Source: Rhexocercosporidium sp. MPI-PUGE-AT-0058 (Eukaryota; Ascomycota; Leotiomycetes; Helotiales). From it: a stretch of DNA of 64,000 nt. Of this stretch, positions 32,279-44,286 are shown piece by piece. Position 1 is the first letter of the stretch. Each line of letters starts with the position of its first letter. Below the pieces are notes generated by a model, which was not told where the DNA came from, made no database searches, and worked only from the letters and a program-made list of their open reading frames with translations. Position numbers and translations under genes: made by a program. The stretch is taken from positions 496,001 through 560,000 of the forward strand of contig JAGTJL010000009.1 in the NCBI GenBank assembly GCA_020746875.1. The letters run 5' to 3'.

Positions 32279-33070
32279 TATTGACTACTATAAGTCGGGT
32301 AAATGAAAATATGGCTCGGCTGTATTGTTGTGGAAGTTGATCGATGGAGAAGGAGAAGGGGAAGAGAAAGAAAGAAAGAAAAAAGACAAAGAAGATTAGA
32401 GATGCATGGAAATGTCCTTACTTTTGCTACAATTATGACGAAGATCAGATACCATGCCGATCAAGATTGCGTGCTTTTCAGTTTCTTGTGACAATTCCTA
32501 GTCCCGGTCGGCAGGTTGTTAGCGGGGGAAATGCCTCCCCTCCAACTCCTTCCCCACCTTTGAGTGATTGAGTGCACGGACCTCGAGACCACATTTGATC
32601 ATGTGACTATAAGTCATATGATGCGCCCCTTGGCATTCTTGGCAGTTGTTGGCACATGTCCATCAGAATTAAGACTTCCAAGTCTGGGTGTTTCCAGCTC
32701 TCACATGTGACAATGCGACGACGACACTTCCCTCTACAACTTCCAATCCCCGAGGCAGATGGTGACTGCGACAATTAGAGAGAGAGACATACCTTACTTG
32801 TCGCCACTGGGCTGGGGTACTTGTCTTTCCAGCTTGCGTCCTGGTCTCTTAGTATTTTCTGTTGGAGTTACAACTTGCAAGGAGCTACCTACTCGTTGAC
32901 CGCTGGATATCCTGACAAACCGAGTCTGCGCCGACCGAGGACAAAGCTCCATCCCAACTCATGAATGGGAAACGATCAAAAAATACAACAGCAACACGGT
33001 CGTTCATTCGGACGTTACTTTGACGACTGAGCGCATTCTACGCTGGCTTCCGCGGTGGTTGTGAGCAAAG
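32279..33070. promoter_or_regulatory. Shared promoter of the dioxygenase gene and OPI1, with two CATGTGA E-boxes
   Basis: A 792-bp divergent promoter. CATGTGA occurs at 32600-32606 and 32704-32710. This is the core of the yeast inositol/choline-responsive element (CATGTGAAAT) bound by Ino2-Ino4, whose repressor is Opi1; yeast OPI1 carries such an element itself. A purine-rich tract (GAAAGAAAGAAA) lies near 32370. Binding here is inferred. Confidence 0.4.
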
Positions 33071-34814
33071 ATGGAGCAGGATCACATGCAACGGGAGCAA
33101 CCTCCTTCCTATACACAATCTCACGATCCCCAATCTCTGAGATTTCCTTCTGTTCCCACCGCAGATCCACCACCTATCCACCATGAGCGTATTTTACCAC
33201 CACTGCCACCTCCACCAGCAGAGCCTAGATTTCGAGCCGAAGAGCATCAGTTTGTCTGGCCGTCCTCGAATCCGTTGACAGCTTATTACCAACCCGGACC
33301 CTCGGCACTGTCACCTAAGACCCAGAGCTCAATAGGAATGGACTCGCCAAATACGATGGATCTTGATGGAATGGATAGCAGAGGGCGGCGGGGTGGAAGT
33401 GTGTTGTCGATTGACGATCCGGATGTGCGACTTGCGGCTGAAGCGCTGGGAGATCTCAGAGCAGGTACGTAAATTTGAGGAACACTTCCCTGCACGAGCT
33501 AATTCTCATATTCCAGACTTCATAGGATCGCCTCCGCAACATAATAGAGCTATACCTCCATCTTCTCCACGCGGTAACCCAGCTGGAGGAGCGCAACCCG
33601 AACCCCTCCTTTCTCTCTTGACAACATCGCATCCAATAATTGGTACCGCAATTGGCGGTTCGCTCTCCGCCTATTCGGCGTCGAAGAATTATAGTCCTCG
33701 GTTTAAATCCAGCGCAGAATACGTTGAAAGAAGGTTTACACCTGTGGTCAATACCGTGGGTTCAGTGGGGCGCCTAACAGGCGTAGAAGGAGGAGTGCGT
33801 TGGTTCCTCGGCGGACGAAAACCAAGTCACCATCAACCTGACGGAGAACTTGACTCTGAAGGGTCCAACAAAAGAAGGAAAGTAGCCACTGATGACGTGG
33901 AAATGGACTCCAACGAACAGCAACCGCATGATAACTACCCGGTCCATAGACAGGAGTTACAACATCGACAACGTAGACCAAGCCAGGGGTCCACCGTAGA
34001 GAGTTTGCCAGCTTACGACGAGTATCGAAGTCCCAGCTATGAAGCAAACGCTCTGATTCCCACACAATCGCAGGACGATGCCAGATCCCCAGGAAGCTCA
34101 TGGCAGTCGCGACTGGTTCTCTCAACCAGTGGTCTTAGTGTCGCTATGAGTGAAGAATCCCTCCGAAGCCTGAAATACTGTCTCGGTTGGCTGCGGTGGG
34201 CAAATGAGCATATTGGAAAGGTCATCTTGGCTCTCAAGAGTGCCCTGGAACAGTATGACAACGGCAACGGTACAAATGCTTCAGGCGCCATAGAAGGATC
34301 CCAACAGCCAGGTCAACTTATTGTTCGCAGCGATGCAGAACGATCTGCACTCAATGCAAAAATTGCTGAGCTGAAGAGAGATGTCTTGAAGACGCTTAAG
34401 GAAGTCGTGGACATAGTATCCAAATACGCCGGCGGCGCGCTGCCAGAAAACGCTAGAGTTCTGGTCAGGAGGCACCTCACATCGCTGCCTCAGCGATTTA
34501 GACTCGCTAATACACGACCATCCGATGGTGGCCGGAGTGGCGAGAATGTTGACATGGAGGTCACAGAGGGAGCGAACCGCGTTCTTGTGTTAGCCAAGGA
34601 AGGTCTAGATATGATGGCGCAGGTATCTGGTGTATTGGACGGCACGATTGTCAGCGCCGAGGAATGGTGCGAGCGGTTAAGACGGTCAAGGAGAGAAGAT
34701 GGGGAGCGAGAAATGAACCCTTTGTCTCCTATGGAGAAGCCCCCCTTAGAACTACCACCGATGAACAGTGGTATGCATGGATATGATGGGGTCCCAAACG
34801 TCAAGATGGGTTGA
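33071..34814 (+). CDS. OPI1: Transcriptional repressor Opi1
   Basis: Opi1 represses phospholipid-synthesis genes and senses phosphatidic acid at the ER. Exons 33071-33464 and 33517-34814 give 563 residues. The N-terminus is Pro-rich, with DDPDVRLAAEALGDLRADF as a conserved helix. The core SAYSASKNYSPRFKSSAEYV and TGVEGGVRWFLGGR are signature segments of the Opi1 family. A basic patch SNKRRKVA follows, then a helical block ESLRSLKYCLGWLRWANEHI. The C-terminal part (AELKRDVLKTLKEVVDIVSKY) is helical. The splice creates Ala-Asp-Phe across the junction. Confidence 0.92.
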
Positions 34815-35116
34815 AAATATACCGCTATATAGTGTGTTCCTTGCGTTTTGATGTGCTGGTGTTGGGTCAAATGGGAGTCATCATGGTACGGATATATACC
34901 ACATGAACGAATTTTTTGATGTAATTTCTATGTTGTCTTGTTTAGTAAATATGTTAGCGAAACAATCACCCAACTAGACCGGACTATAACTATAGCCTTA
35001 AGCGTTCTCTTTTTATTAAATCTCTAAACGGCATTTTGTGAGTACGTTTGTCAATCTTACACTGGACCAAATCCGCTTGTGGGCATCAATGATTCCTGAA
35101 CTTGAGTCGTTCTCTT
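34815..35116. other. Intergenic
   Basis: Convergent 3' flanks of OPI1 and the decayed APH-family kinase. No gene is seen. Confidence 0.5.
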
Positions 35117-36647
35117 TTACTCAACTTCACCATTCAGAAGCACGTCCTCCAACCGACACTTCGCTACTTCTGGATCCCACTCGACCAGTTTCCGCTCCTT
35201 CATCTCCTCCATCTTGCGTTCCACAAATAACTCCATCGCATTCCTCGCACCTTCACTTAGAAGATTCTCTCTTGTTTTCCACAGCTCGTTTTTCTGAACA
35301 CGACCTTCCCTCTGTCCAAAGAACCTCTCATCCAAATAGTTCCAGAAGACGGTATCAAACGCCCAGCTCTTGCGAGCCGCGTAAGACAGCCAGAATCGGC
35401 CCGCTTCCCAGCTCTCTCTCATGTATGCCAGAATCGGGAATTCCGAGGTCTTGAATTTTGAACCTGCACTCCCTTCAGCCTTCTTCATTGCGGATAGCTA
35501 TGTCTTAAGTCGAAGCTCGTATTTCTTCACCTAATCGTCAATACCAGCATCCTACATTTCCGGGGTGTTAAGCAGTAGCTATTAGGGAGGGTCGAGAATG
35601 AACTGTGTTGGTGCAGCATACGTGAATTCCTAGTCAATCACAGACACGACTTCGTTGGCATTATTGATCAAGATATTTCCTGGACGGAAATCATCACTAT
35701 ATAGCCTGAATGAGTCTGAGTTTGAGGGCGCTGGCAAGAGTTTTGAGGGTTTGGTTCTTGCTTGAGCAGACCAGTTATCCTCAGTAAATCCAAATGTAGA
35801 GAGTCGACCTTGTTTGCTAGCTGCTGGAAAAGGTAGCGAGTAACGTACTTATTTCGGCAGTCGTCCGCTGATTTGACTAAGTCGTTTTGCTGGAATATTA
35901 GCTGTGCTAGATGTTCTCGCGCTAGGTTTAAGTAGTAATCGTTTGAGGATTCGAAAGTCTGAAATTCTAGGGAGAAAATAGAAGAAGGAATGTTGGCGAG
36001 TTGAAGCATGTCGCTCATGTTTTGAGTAATAGGTCGCCTACTCACAGAAAATGAACCATCGTCTGCTTCGAGCAAGGACCCAATGCGCGAGAATTCATGA
36101 CATGAGAGCTCTAAGATGATCTTCGCTACTTTGAGGTACAGGTCTTCCAGTGTAGTTTCAGAGATATTCGGATCCAAGGCATGGGTTGTTGAACGATCAA
36201 GGTCGGGTGTGGTCAGGGCATGGGATAAGGTTGATTTGTTTCAACGCGTTCTATAATGATAAATGGCCCGACGTCAGAGACATCGCTGTAAAAGAACACC
36301 CGCGGAGTCGGTATTTTGGTATGCTGTTTTATGTACTTTGCAGTTGCCGCCTCGTAGAGAGTTTTCTCTTCCGGAAACTGGGTTTGACTAACGGAGGGCC
36401 GTCGAACCAGAACGTCGGGGGAGAAATCCTCAACTCGCATTCGATACAGATTATTGAACCCGCCAATGATCATTGGGCTTATCCAGGTTGCTGGCTTTCC
36501 GAATTTCTCTGCCACCAGTAGTTCGAGGCGACGACACAATGACTTCTTGCTCAATGCCTTCCGAGCCTCTTCCCATTCCCCGTCATTTTTATCCCACGCA
36601 AGCTCGTCGAAATCCTGCCGCGCGTCCTCCAAGTGTTTAGGAGACAT
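35117..36647 (-). pseudogene. Decayed aminoglycoside-phosphotransferase (APH)-family kinase
   Basis: The 5' part (36647 to about 36215) reads GGFNNLYRM, a nucleotide-binding loop, and VLVRRPSVS, then PFIIIERVET. A frame break follows near 36200-36215, and a second break lies near 35690-35730 just before YSDDFRPGNILINN, the catalytic-loop motif. After that six in-frame stops occur at 35632, 35584, 35581, 35554, 35533 and 35500 (first base on the minus strand). Each sits where a Trp codon would be natural, as in VID-stop-EFTYAAP. The 3' part (35488-35117) is again open with intact Trp codons (SWEAGRFWLSYAARKSW). No reading or splicing joins the pieces, so this is a pseudogene. Transition-only stops in CpA context point to RIP. 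Confidence 0.82.
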
Positions 36648-37008
36648 CTATACGGAGATCTAAGCTTCAACTCTGTCTTATCACCCGAGGACGACTACTA
36701 CCTTATTTACTACTATAGCCCTCTTATTGTACTGTACTGCAACAGAGCTCGAGTCACTAAGTGCACAGATACTCTGGTTGGAGTCACCACTGCCAGTCGC
36801 TAACTTTATAGTCCTGATCCCAGACAAGACTGTCCTACCCGGCTGGGCGCGGGGTCTAGCCTCCCGTAGCGGCTTGGATCCGCCTTCACTTCAACCTCAC
36901 CTCAGTCTTGCTCTCACTTCCAACAACACACAACCCACAGGCCTGTCCTGTCAGCACGCAGAACTTTCTGCCATCTGCACTTCTGTTGGGACAGCAAACG
37001 GAGCAGCC
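36648..37008. other. Intergenic
   Basis: Region between the pseudogene start and the EAF gene, which probably contains the EAF promoter. Short open frames inside it have no family signal. Confidence 0.5.
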
Positions 37009-37918
37009 ATGGCAGGTGGTGCAATAGAAATCGACCAGCCGGGCAACTATCCCATCGTGCTGAGCGATGCTTTGATGGGCCGGGCTGCAAGTACAAGAGA
37101 GACATACACGGGAATAAGATGTAAGATCACGATCTTGTTGCGCAGACGGGACTGACAGTATTTGCATAGATAACCACAAACCAGATCCTTCCCCTGACTC
37201 CTCACACAACTCCCTTCATCTTCAGCCCTCCGATTCCGACCCTACAAACTTCGACCTCTCCCTCAAAGACAACTCCGAGAGGTATTCCTACCAAGGTGTA
37301 CGAACATCAGGCAGTGATCAATATGTCCTCATATTCAACCCCGAGAAGAAACACTTTGTCCTACATCAGGTCGACTCTACGTTTGACATGAACCTTACAA
37401 GCGCTCCCCGGATCCAAGATGCATCCAAGCTACGAACACAATATCCCCAAATACCCACATCCAAAACGCAAAACTCAGTACCACAAAGAAAAGTATCGAA
37501 AGGATCAAAGAAGACCGACCCCACGAAAGCCGCACCTCCCCGTCGGAAAGTCGAGAAGCCAAAGAAGCCAAAGCCAGCCCCAATTATCCGGGAACCTACA
37601 CCCGAGGAGGAAGAGTCGGACGACAGTTTCACAGTCGAATACCCAGAAGCACCCTCGAATTACGAGTACAAGTCCACACCAATATTTGACAGAGCAGTCA
37701 GTGAACCCAGCGACGAGGACGAAGATGCAGAAGGAGAGGAGATCGATGAGGAAGAGGAGAGGAATCAAGATGTGGATCACCTCAAGTTGCCAAGTCCTGC
37801 AAATAATAATGCCGGCCAGATGAGTGAGGAGGATATGGAGTTGGATCTTGAGGCGGAATTGGAACAAGCTCTAAACGCACATGAGAACGATGAAAGTGAT
37901 GAGAGTGAGGAGGAATGA
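37009..37918 (+). CDS. RNA polymerase II elongation factor EAF (ELL-associated factor)
   Basis: Fungal EAF protein, which partners ELL to stimulate Pol II elongation. Exons 37009-37120 and 37170-37918 give 286 residues. The N-terminal EAF domain spans about residues 9-125, with NYPIVLSDALMGR at its start, YSYQGVRTSGSDQYVLIFNP and KHFVLHQVDSTFDMNL near its end. A Lys/Pro-rich linker follows (PRRKVEKPKKPKPAP), then a long acidic, Ser/Asp/Glu-rich tail typical of a transactivation region. The 49-nt intron falls in the EAF domain between R and the YNHKPDP residues. Confidence 0.9.
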
Positions 37919-39005
37919 TTTATGGAGGAATGGAGGGGTGGGTGGATGGATAGATGAGCGGGAATATGGCGTTTGGATCGGGAGGACACGGTATGTGGCG
38001 CTCTAGGGTATCTGGACTGAACATACTACTTTTCTACGATCTAGTATATCATAAAGCACTGGGTTAGTGCCTTGGCTATTTACGGCGTTCTTGAGGATAG
38101 AATTATGTCGGCCATATGGATCGATCCAGGAAATCTGTTTCTCAATATGTCATGTCTTATTGGTTCCTAGAATTGGCATATATATCTCAGATATCTGGGG
38201 CATATGATCTGCGCAGTACCTGCTCAATATAGTGATTTATCAGATGGCGATCTTATCGCAAACAGGTTTCTGGCAAGTCCATGTTATGGGAAGCATCAGC
38301 AGATTTGGAGCGGTATCCTTTCGGCTGACTTCGCTGCATGGCCAACTGCAAGAACATGACAAATAGCAGTACGTAGTAGTAAGACCAACGGAAAGGTAAG
38401 CAAAGTTTTCTCCTATCGATGCATGCTATCTATGTTACACATCAATTGTTTTGCTAGTGTTGTCTCGGACTTTTGAATGTTTGCTGTAATTTTAGGATCA
38501 AATGTTGCTTCCTGGCTGACGATGCTCGTGTGTGAGTTTTTGGTTACTGTGGATTCAAAACACGATTCTTAGTCAGTGACTACGAGGCCAGTGAAGTTGA
38601 TTCGTAAACCTGAGATGGCTCGATAACTTTAAAACTAATTGAAATTTTCAGTCGCTTGCCACTTCTACGCTGACTCAACGTGGTTGATGTCAAAGTGATG
38701 CCATTGGGTCAAGAGTTCAAACTTGCAAGTGAGCTTAGCCGGGCGCATAGCAGAACATCATCCAATAGGGGGGTGGTTCCATATTTGAGAAAGACAGAGG
38801 ATCTCAGATGTGATTCGTATTAGCGATAGAAATGTCGTATGATCTCGTCACAAATTATTTAAGAACAAGTGTTGGTCGAAGCCAAGGCTACACAAATTCT
38901 ATCCGAAAGGAATCGTAAGTAAGCTGGAAGCACTTCTCCATCAACAAGAATATTTGCATCATTAAAACAGAGTCAAGCAACACAAGATAGTACTTACACC
39001 TCTAA
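37919..39005. other. 1.1-kb intergenic region, no gene seen
   Basis: AT-rich. No protein or RNA gene is recognised. The region from 39006 may hold first exons of the downstream coiled-coil gene. Confidence 0.5.
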
Positions 39006-39109
39006 ATGCCCCCTGTCCGTAGCTTCGAAGCCTCCCTACACAAGTGCTGTGAGTATAAGCTTCAAGCTGAGGACCTTTAAGCCAGTACTCATTTTCTCAC
39101 AATCAACAG

Positions 39110-39574
39110 ATATCCGAACAGACATACTTGTACTCACTGCACTGTAGCTATGTACCAATCGCACCCGAACTTCCCACAACCACAACTTCGCCCCGCAAAA
39201 ATTCCCACAGACCAGACCGTCGACCAAACAAGCCGCGTATCCTCCCAGCAACCCTGCCCTTCTCCACATCCACAAAGAAGAGCGACGGCCGCGAACATAA
39301 CCGCCGCTTCCGACGAGAATTCCGTGACCGCCAGAATACAGAGCTTGAGCTTCTGCAAACCAGAGTCCCACAGCTGGAAGCGCAAGAGCGACGATTCTCC
39401 GAGTCGGTCTTTGGCCAGGCCGAGGAGTTGATGAGATTGAGGAGTCAGGTTAGGGAGCTTATGGCGAGGTTGGAGACGCTGTTGAATGAAGTGATGGCTA
39501 TGCAGATGGAGAGGATGGTGCGGTTGCCTTTTGCGCCACGGGGAAGATCGAGCCTGTCGGAACAGCTGGTGTGA
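39110..39574 (+). CDS. Small basic coiled-coil (bZIP-like) protein, 5' end unresolved
   Basis: The frame from 39110 to 39574 encodes a basic stretch HNRRFRREFRDRQNTELELL followed by heptad-like leucines (TRVPQLEAQERRF, EELMRLRSQVRELMARLETL), so a basic-region plus coiled coil is likely. No ATG is present in frame before the basic region, so an upstream exon must supply the start. An ATG at 39006 followed by a splice to ATATCCGAACAG at 39110 is possible, but the only in-phase donor (GTCCGT at 39015) is weak. The basic region lacks the clear N-x7-R of canonical bZIP factors, so DNA binding is uncertain. Confidence 0.5.
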   Translation: MSEQTYLYSLHCSYVPIAPELPTTTTSPRKNSHRPDRRPNKPRILPATLPFSTSTKKSDGREHNRRFRREFRDRQNTELELLQTRVPQLEAQERRFSESVFGQAEELMRLRSQVRELMARLETLLNEVMAMQMERMVRLPFAPRGRSSLSEQLV

Positions 39575-41498
39575 GCATTGAGAATTCACATACTTCATCG
39601 AGCCAAAACCTTTTGGATACATGAGGAGGCCACTTCGGGGCTAATGCAACCGACTCTGCACCGCCAAGCAGAGCTTCACATAGATCAACAAGATTGCTTC
39701 GAACGTTGATTTACAACGAGCACGTCATAACATCTGACCGAATGCTCCAGTAGTGACATGGAGTCTGAGACAACAGAAATCGACAAGACCTGTGCAAAAG
39801 TTGAAGGATTGGCTTGCAACAGACGAGTCGCTTTCCGCTTCGTTAGACTAATATGAAGGCTTTATAGACACGATAATCGGATTTTTGTTGTCTAAGTGGG
39901 CGGTCGAGCTCAGGGTTTGCTGGATGGCAGGCAATGAAGATGAATGGTCTGAATCAATAAACAGAGCTTAGAGAACTCCCTGGCATGATCACAACGAACA
40001 CCACAATGGCTCCGGCTACGGGTATTATCCAATACTCACTTGAATCATTAACATCTTCTCCTAGATCAGTATTGAGAAATACATTCACTAGTAAGGAAAC
40101 GGCAAACCAAAATAATAATAAGATGGTCTCGCTCGCTTAAATAAAGGGGCTTGGTTAAGCAAGCTCCCCTTCAGTACCCCTCAGTGTCCTCTCCTGATTC
40201 AAGGAATTGTGAGCATGCATAAACTCTCTACTCACGAATCTACTCCAAGGTTTTCAATCCTTTTAACCTGCCAATCTTTACGGCTATAGTACTGTTATTC
40301 TGCTTTGGAAGGCGAAAATAATTCATATATCATTCTACGGCTTTACAATAGAGGCTTCATTGTAGTGCCAATTACCATTGTGTATTTAAGCATCCTACAA
40401 ATCAACTTTATGCTTAGTCGTAAGCTTTAATCCTCTTTCGAACGAGAATTGCTATCTCAGTCAGCGCATTACCCCAACATCCAATGTGGCGTTTTCCCCC
40501 TTGGCAATCTCACAACATCCATGTACCATGCCCAGGCTGTCACATTTCTTTCCCTTGATTCAGCACGCCCCACACCTTAAAAACAGTTGAGATCCTCGGT
40601 GCAACTTCCCCGTTTGACAGCGGCTGAGAGCGTGTGGAGATAAGACACTTCGGGAACGATAGATCGGGGCAGCAGGTCCAGACATCCGACGTGGGATTGA
40701 GATGATCTTTCGTTGGTAATGCTACAGTATACCTCCCCTGCTTTACTATAAAATACTATCATGTTTTGGGAAGGGGGTGGAGGTCCTGCAGGACGCGTGG
40801 GATTGGGAAGTAAAACCCAACATACGTCTCGAGATTTATGTCACAATGTTTGAATACCGAATCGAACTGTCGGAAAAATCAATCGTACAGATGAGGCTTT
40901 CCTTGATGTCACATTCCCAATCACTTTCAGAGACAATCATGATTCACATCTTCTCCCTTTTTTCCGTCTGAACAAGCGGGGTCACCGCAACGGGTCACCT
41001 GCGAGCTGTGCGTCCCGTCTTCGAGGACAATCACCCTTGTTATGGCGTTTTGAGGAGTTGGACATGCATTTATTGTGTTTCGGCAGAACGGCAACCACGC
41101 TTTCACTCTCGTCCTCACGAAATACAGCCCTGCTCCTTGATCTTCTCAGGGGAAGAGGCGCGGTACATCCCAGGGAGCATGCAGTTCTTATCACATATCT
41201 GCAGATATCACACCCGCTAGCGAATAAATTGTCAGTATCAGAAGGTCATGCATTAAAATCGCAGCCTTACTGAGTCGTCTAGGCCATTTTTATTGTCGTT
41301 CTATTTGATCAACCCGGATGCCGCGATACTCATCTCGTATTCTGGGCTTGAAGGCGTTCCCAAGCAACATCATCTGTATAGCTGGAAGCGGCACAGATTT
41401 ATGCTCTTATCCGGTATGGATCCTTCATAAGGTTGAGTCTCTTTTCTTCATTCTGTTGCTGCATTCTTTCTTTTTCAAAAGCATCATCAATCTCGATC
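39575..41498. other. 1.9-kb gene-poor AT-rich region
   Basis: No supported gene, tRNA or repeat. Several short open frames (for example near 40777 and 41037) lack family signal. It ends in the promoter of the first rhodopsin-domain gene. Confidence 0.5.
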
Positions 41499-42793
41499 AT
41501 GTCTTCTTTTGAAATCCCTCCGGCTTTGCTTCCATATCTCACTGGCAGCAAGACGGACTTCTCTACATTGCAGCCATCTATACTCAAAGTCAATGTGATC
41601 TTCATATCTACAATAGCGGTGACCACCGGACTGCGGTTCGTGGTCAGGTTCCGTATGCTTCGATCAGCTGGCCTAGACGACCGTAAGTGTCCACAAGCCT
41701 TTATTACCAGTGACAGCTCACTAACTTCAAGTAGTGCTCATGGTTGTAGCCGTGGTATTTGCATTTTTACTCTCCATATCATGTCTGATAGGATGGAATT
41801 TTGGACTGGGAAAGCATTTGTGGAATCTCAATTCGGACCTTACGAAACTACCACAAAGCGTTGGGCAGATCACAAAGTCATTGTACGGTTGCTACCTCGC
41901 ATACGCTACTGCGATAACGTTCACCAAATATTCTATCATGGCTACATACATCAGGATTTTCCCCAAGGGTGGGCTTCGGTACACGGTCTATGCTGCGGGT
42001 GTGATTGTGACGTGCTTTTGGTTGTGCTCGATCTTCGCCATCATTTTCACATGCACGCCAATACAGGCCGCGTGGGAGTATTCCATCAATGGGAAGTGTA
42101 TTGACATCGTCCTATACTTTTACATTGCTGCGGGGTTCAACATGGCCACTGATTTGCTGTTATGTTTCTTGCCTGTACCAACTGTCTGGGCGTTGAAAAT
42201 GCCGAAGGCGCAAAGACTTGTAGTCTGCTTGCTCTTTTGCATAGGCACATTGTAAGCTGCTGCATTGGTTCATACTATGTGCTTTCGCTAACCTTGTGCA
42301 GTGCTTGCGTTGCAAGTATCATCCGAATTACTCAACTGAAGAGGTTGACCGGCTACGATATTTCATGTAGGTACACAGTACTTCACAATCTTGTCGTGGA
42401 CTAATGGACTCTACAGATCAAGCTGTCAGGTCTCTCAATTGGAGCGTAATCGAAGTCGGAACAGCCATAATCTGTGCATCCCTTTCATCCCTTCGACCGC
42501 TCGCCGTCCGATTCCTCCCATCATTCTTCTCACACTTCACCAACCCAACCAACAACCAATCCGACTCAAAACTCACCCACAACATATCCAAGATAGCGAG
42601 AGACCGTTCGACAGAGTCACAATCGGTAACAGATATATATGTGCGGAGGTCTTTTGAAGTGTCGGAACTGAATGAGCTGCCTCCGGCAGATGGGAAGGAC
42701 AGGATGAGGAGTGTCAGTGTTGCGTCTATGAATCATACCTGGACGAGAGATTTCTCTCGGGGATCTACGGAGGAAATTTTTGAGACGAGATAG
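41499..42793 (+). CDS. Rhodopsin-domain integral membrane protein 1 (PTH11-like)
   Basis: Fungal seven-helix membrane protein of the rhodopsin-domain/PTH11-like class. Exons 41499-41682, 41732-42251, 42302-42366 and 42417-42793 give 381 residues. About seven hydrophobic segments are visible, the first near residues 29-45 (VNVIFISTIAVTTGLRFVV). Family features include LYGCYLAYATAITFTKYSIM, the CTP-x-x-AAWE motif (TCTPIQAAWEYSINGKC) with two Cys, and NWSVIEVGTAIICASLSSLRPL at the last helix. The cytosolic tail is Ser/Asp-rich. No CFEM domain is present. Intron 1 has two in-frame acceptors (41731 or 41734). Ligand unknown. Confidence 0.86.
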
Positions 42794-44140
42794 GGTGGAA
42801 TAAGGGAAGATTTCGGCGTAGGAGTTCGGACAGGGAATAGAGGATGCAGCTATGCAAGGAGTTTAGGGGTGAGAATACAAAGTTAGGTCTGGGAGCAGGC
42901 GGCGTTTGGATCACAAAACCATATAAGCTTAGCTAAAGTCTAGATGGTTTTCTTTCTTGTTTTTTTTATAGTCTTTTAGTAATTGTTTTAGTTTAGATCA
43001 GAGTTCTCGAATTTGTGTGCGAAATAATATGGACTCGAGCATAGCCTCAAAAAGAGAAAATCCAATTGTGAGATCAAGAATACGGCAATAAGCTGTGCTA
43101 TTCTAGAATAGAGATTGAAGACTATAGATTAGTCTCAAATTCTTGAGAGTCTTCCCACGTTTTGATCGGGTCGAGATGAGAGGGGTGCTAGGAAAGCTTG
43201 TAATTGCTCTTGGCCGATTCCTGGCTTGCTGTCACATTGGATCTTTGTCAACACCATAGAGTAGAACGTATTACTTTGGTTCATGATAAAAATGGCCCCA
43301 TAAAATGCTCATACAGAATTTATAAGTGTCGACTTTTGGTCCTTCCTCTAAATCTACTTGCTCGGACTCTAATTCATCTCAATCCTAGCCTTTGTGTTAA
43401 ATTTCGGCTGACAGCAGGTAGGTCGGCTGCCAAAATCTGGGACTCATTAGAGAATGGTCAGCATAGTAATCATCTCTATTATCGTCCCAAATCAACACAC
43501 ATCATTCGGAGCGATTTCCAACCCAAGGTAAATTGGATGGTGTGATGTACCTGAATGTGTACTACTTAATCTCCTCTCTTATGAGTCGAAGTCCATAGTT
43601 AGTTAGTAGGAAAGAAAGATCGATCCACCAGTGTTCCGAAGCTTGTAAGCGCAACGTTGATGCTGTTCCCACGAAGTCTTCTTTGATGTTGACAGCCTCT
43701 ACGTTACAGGACTTTCGACATCATTCTGACACCTCAAAAAGTCTTCCGCACAGCTCGGCACCATCTCTAGAGACACAAGTATCACAGCGACGGTGTATCG
43801 GTGTTCAAGACAGGCGATGTCTAAAAGTACAAGTCACTAATGCTATGTTGGACTCCTCAGGATCCAGGAGACATAAGACAATGCTTGAATTTTGCCTCAA
43901 GTTTTGTGGACAGAGCCTTCCCCAAGATTCATTTAGTCTTCTTCGCTGCACCTCAGAGTATTTCGTCTAACTTGTCGTGCCCTAAAAAAGAGTAGATTTT
44001 TTTGGTGAAGAGCCCTATTTCATGAAGCGAAGTATATGTAAAGATAAAAATAAGATATATAAAAATAAAAGAAGAGTCAAACTTCTTAGACTTCAAGAAG
44101 TCCGAGCGATTATATGTAATTATTTATCTCTTTCGCTTTT
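42794..44140. other. Intergenic, AT-rich, no gene seen
   Basis: No supported gene. An open frame at 43683-43970 is not protein-like. The end is the left flank of the CTT microsatellite. Confidence 0.5.
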
Positions 44141-44286
44141 CTTCTTCTTCTTCTTCTTCTTCTTCTTCTTCTTCTTCTTCTTCTTTTTCTTCTTTTTCTT
44201 CTTCTTCTTCTTCTTCTTCTTCTTCTTCTACTTCTTCTACTTCTTCTACTTCTTCTACTTCTTCTACTTCTTCTACTTCTTCTAAG
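44141..44286 (+). repeat. (CTT)n microsatellite with a period-9 end
   Basis: About 145 bp of almost pure CTT/TTC. The first part is plain trinucleotide with two TTTTT interruptions. The last ~65 bp repeats TTCTTCTAC about seven times, a nine-base higher-order unit. The apparent poly-Phe reading frame is a product of the repeat. Confidence 0.95.

Noticed and set aside
36648..37008. Additional gene upstream of EAF
   Set aside because: Open frames here have no conserved features and overlap the EAF leader.
44022..44285. Poly-Phe protein
   Set aside because: It is a reading of the CTT microsatellite.
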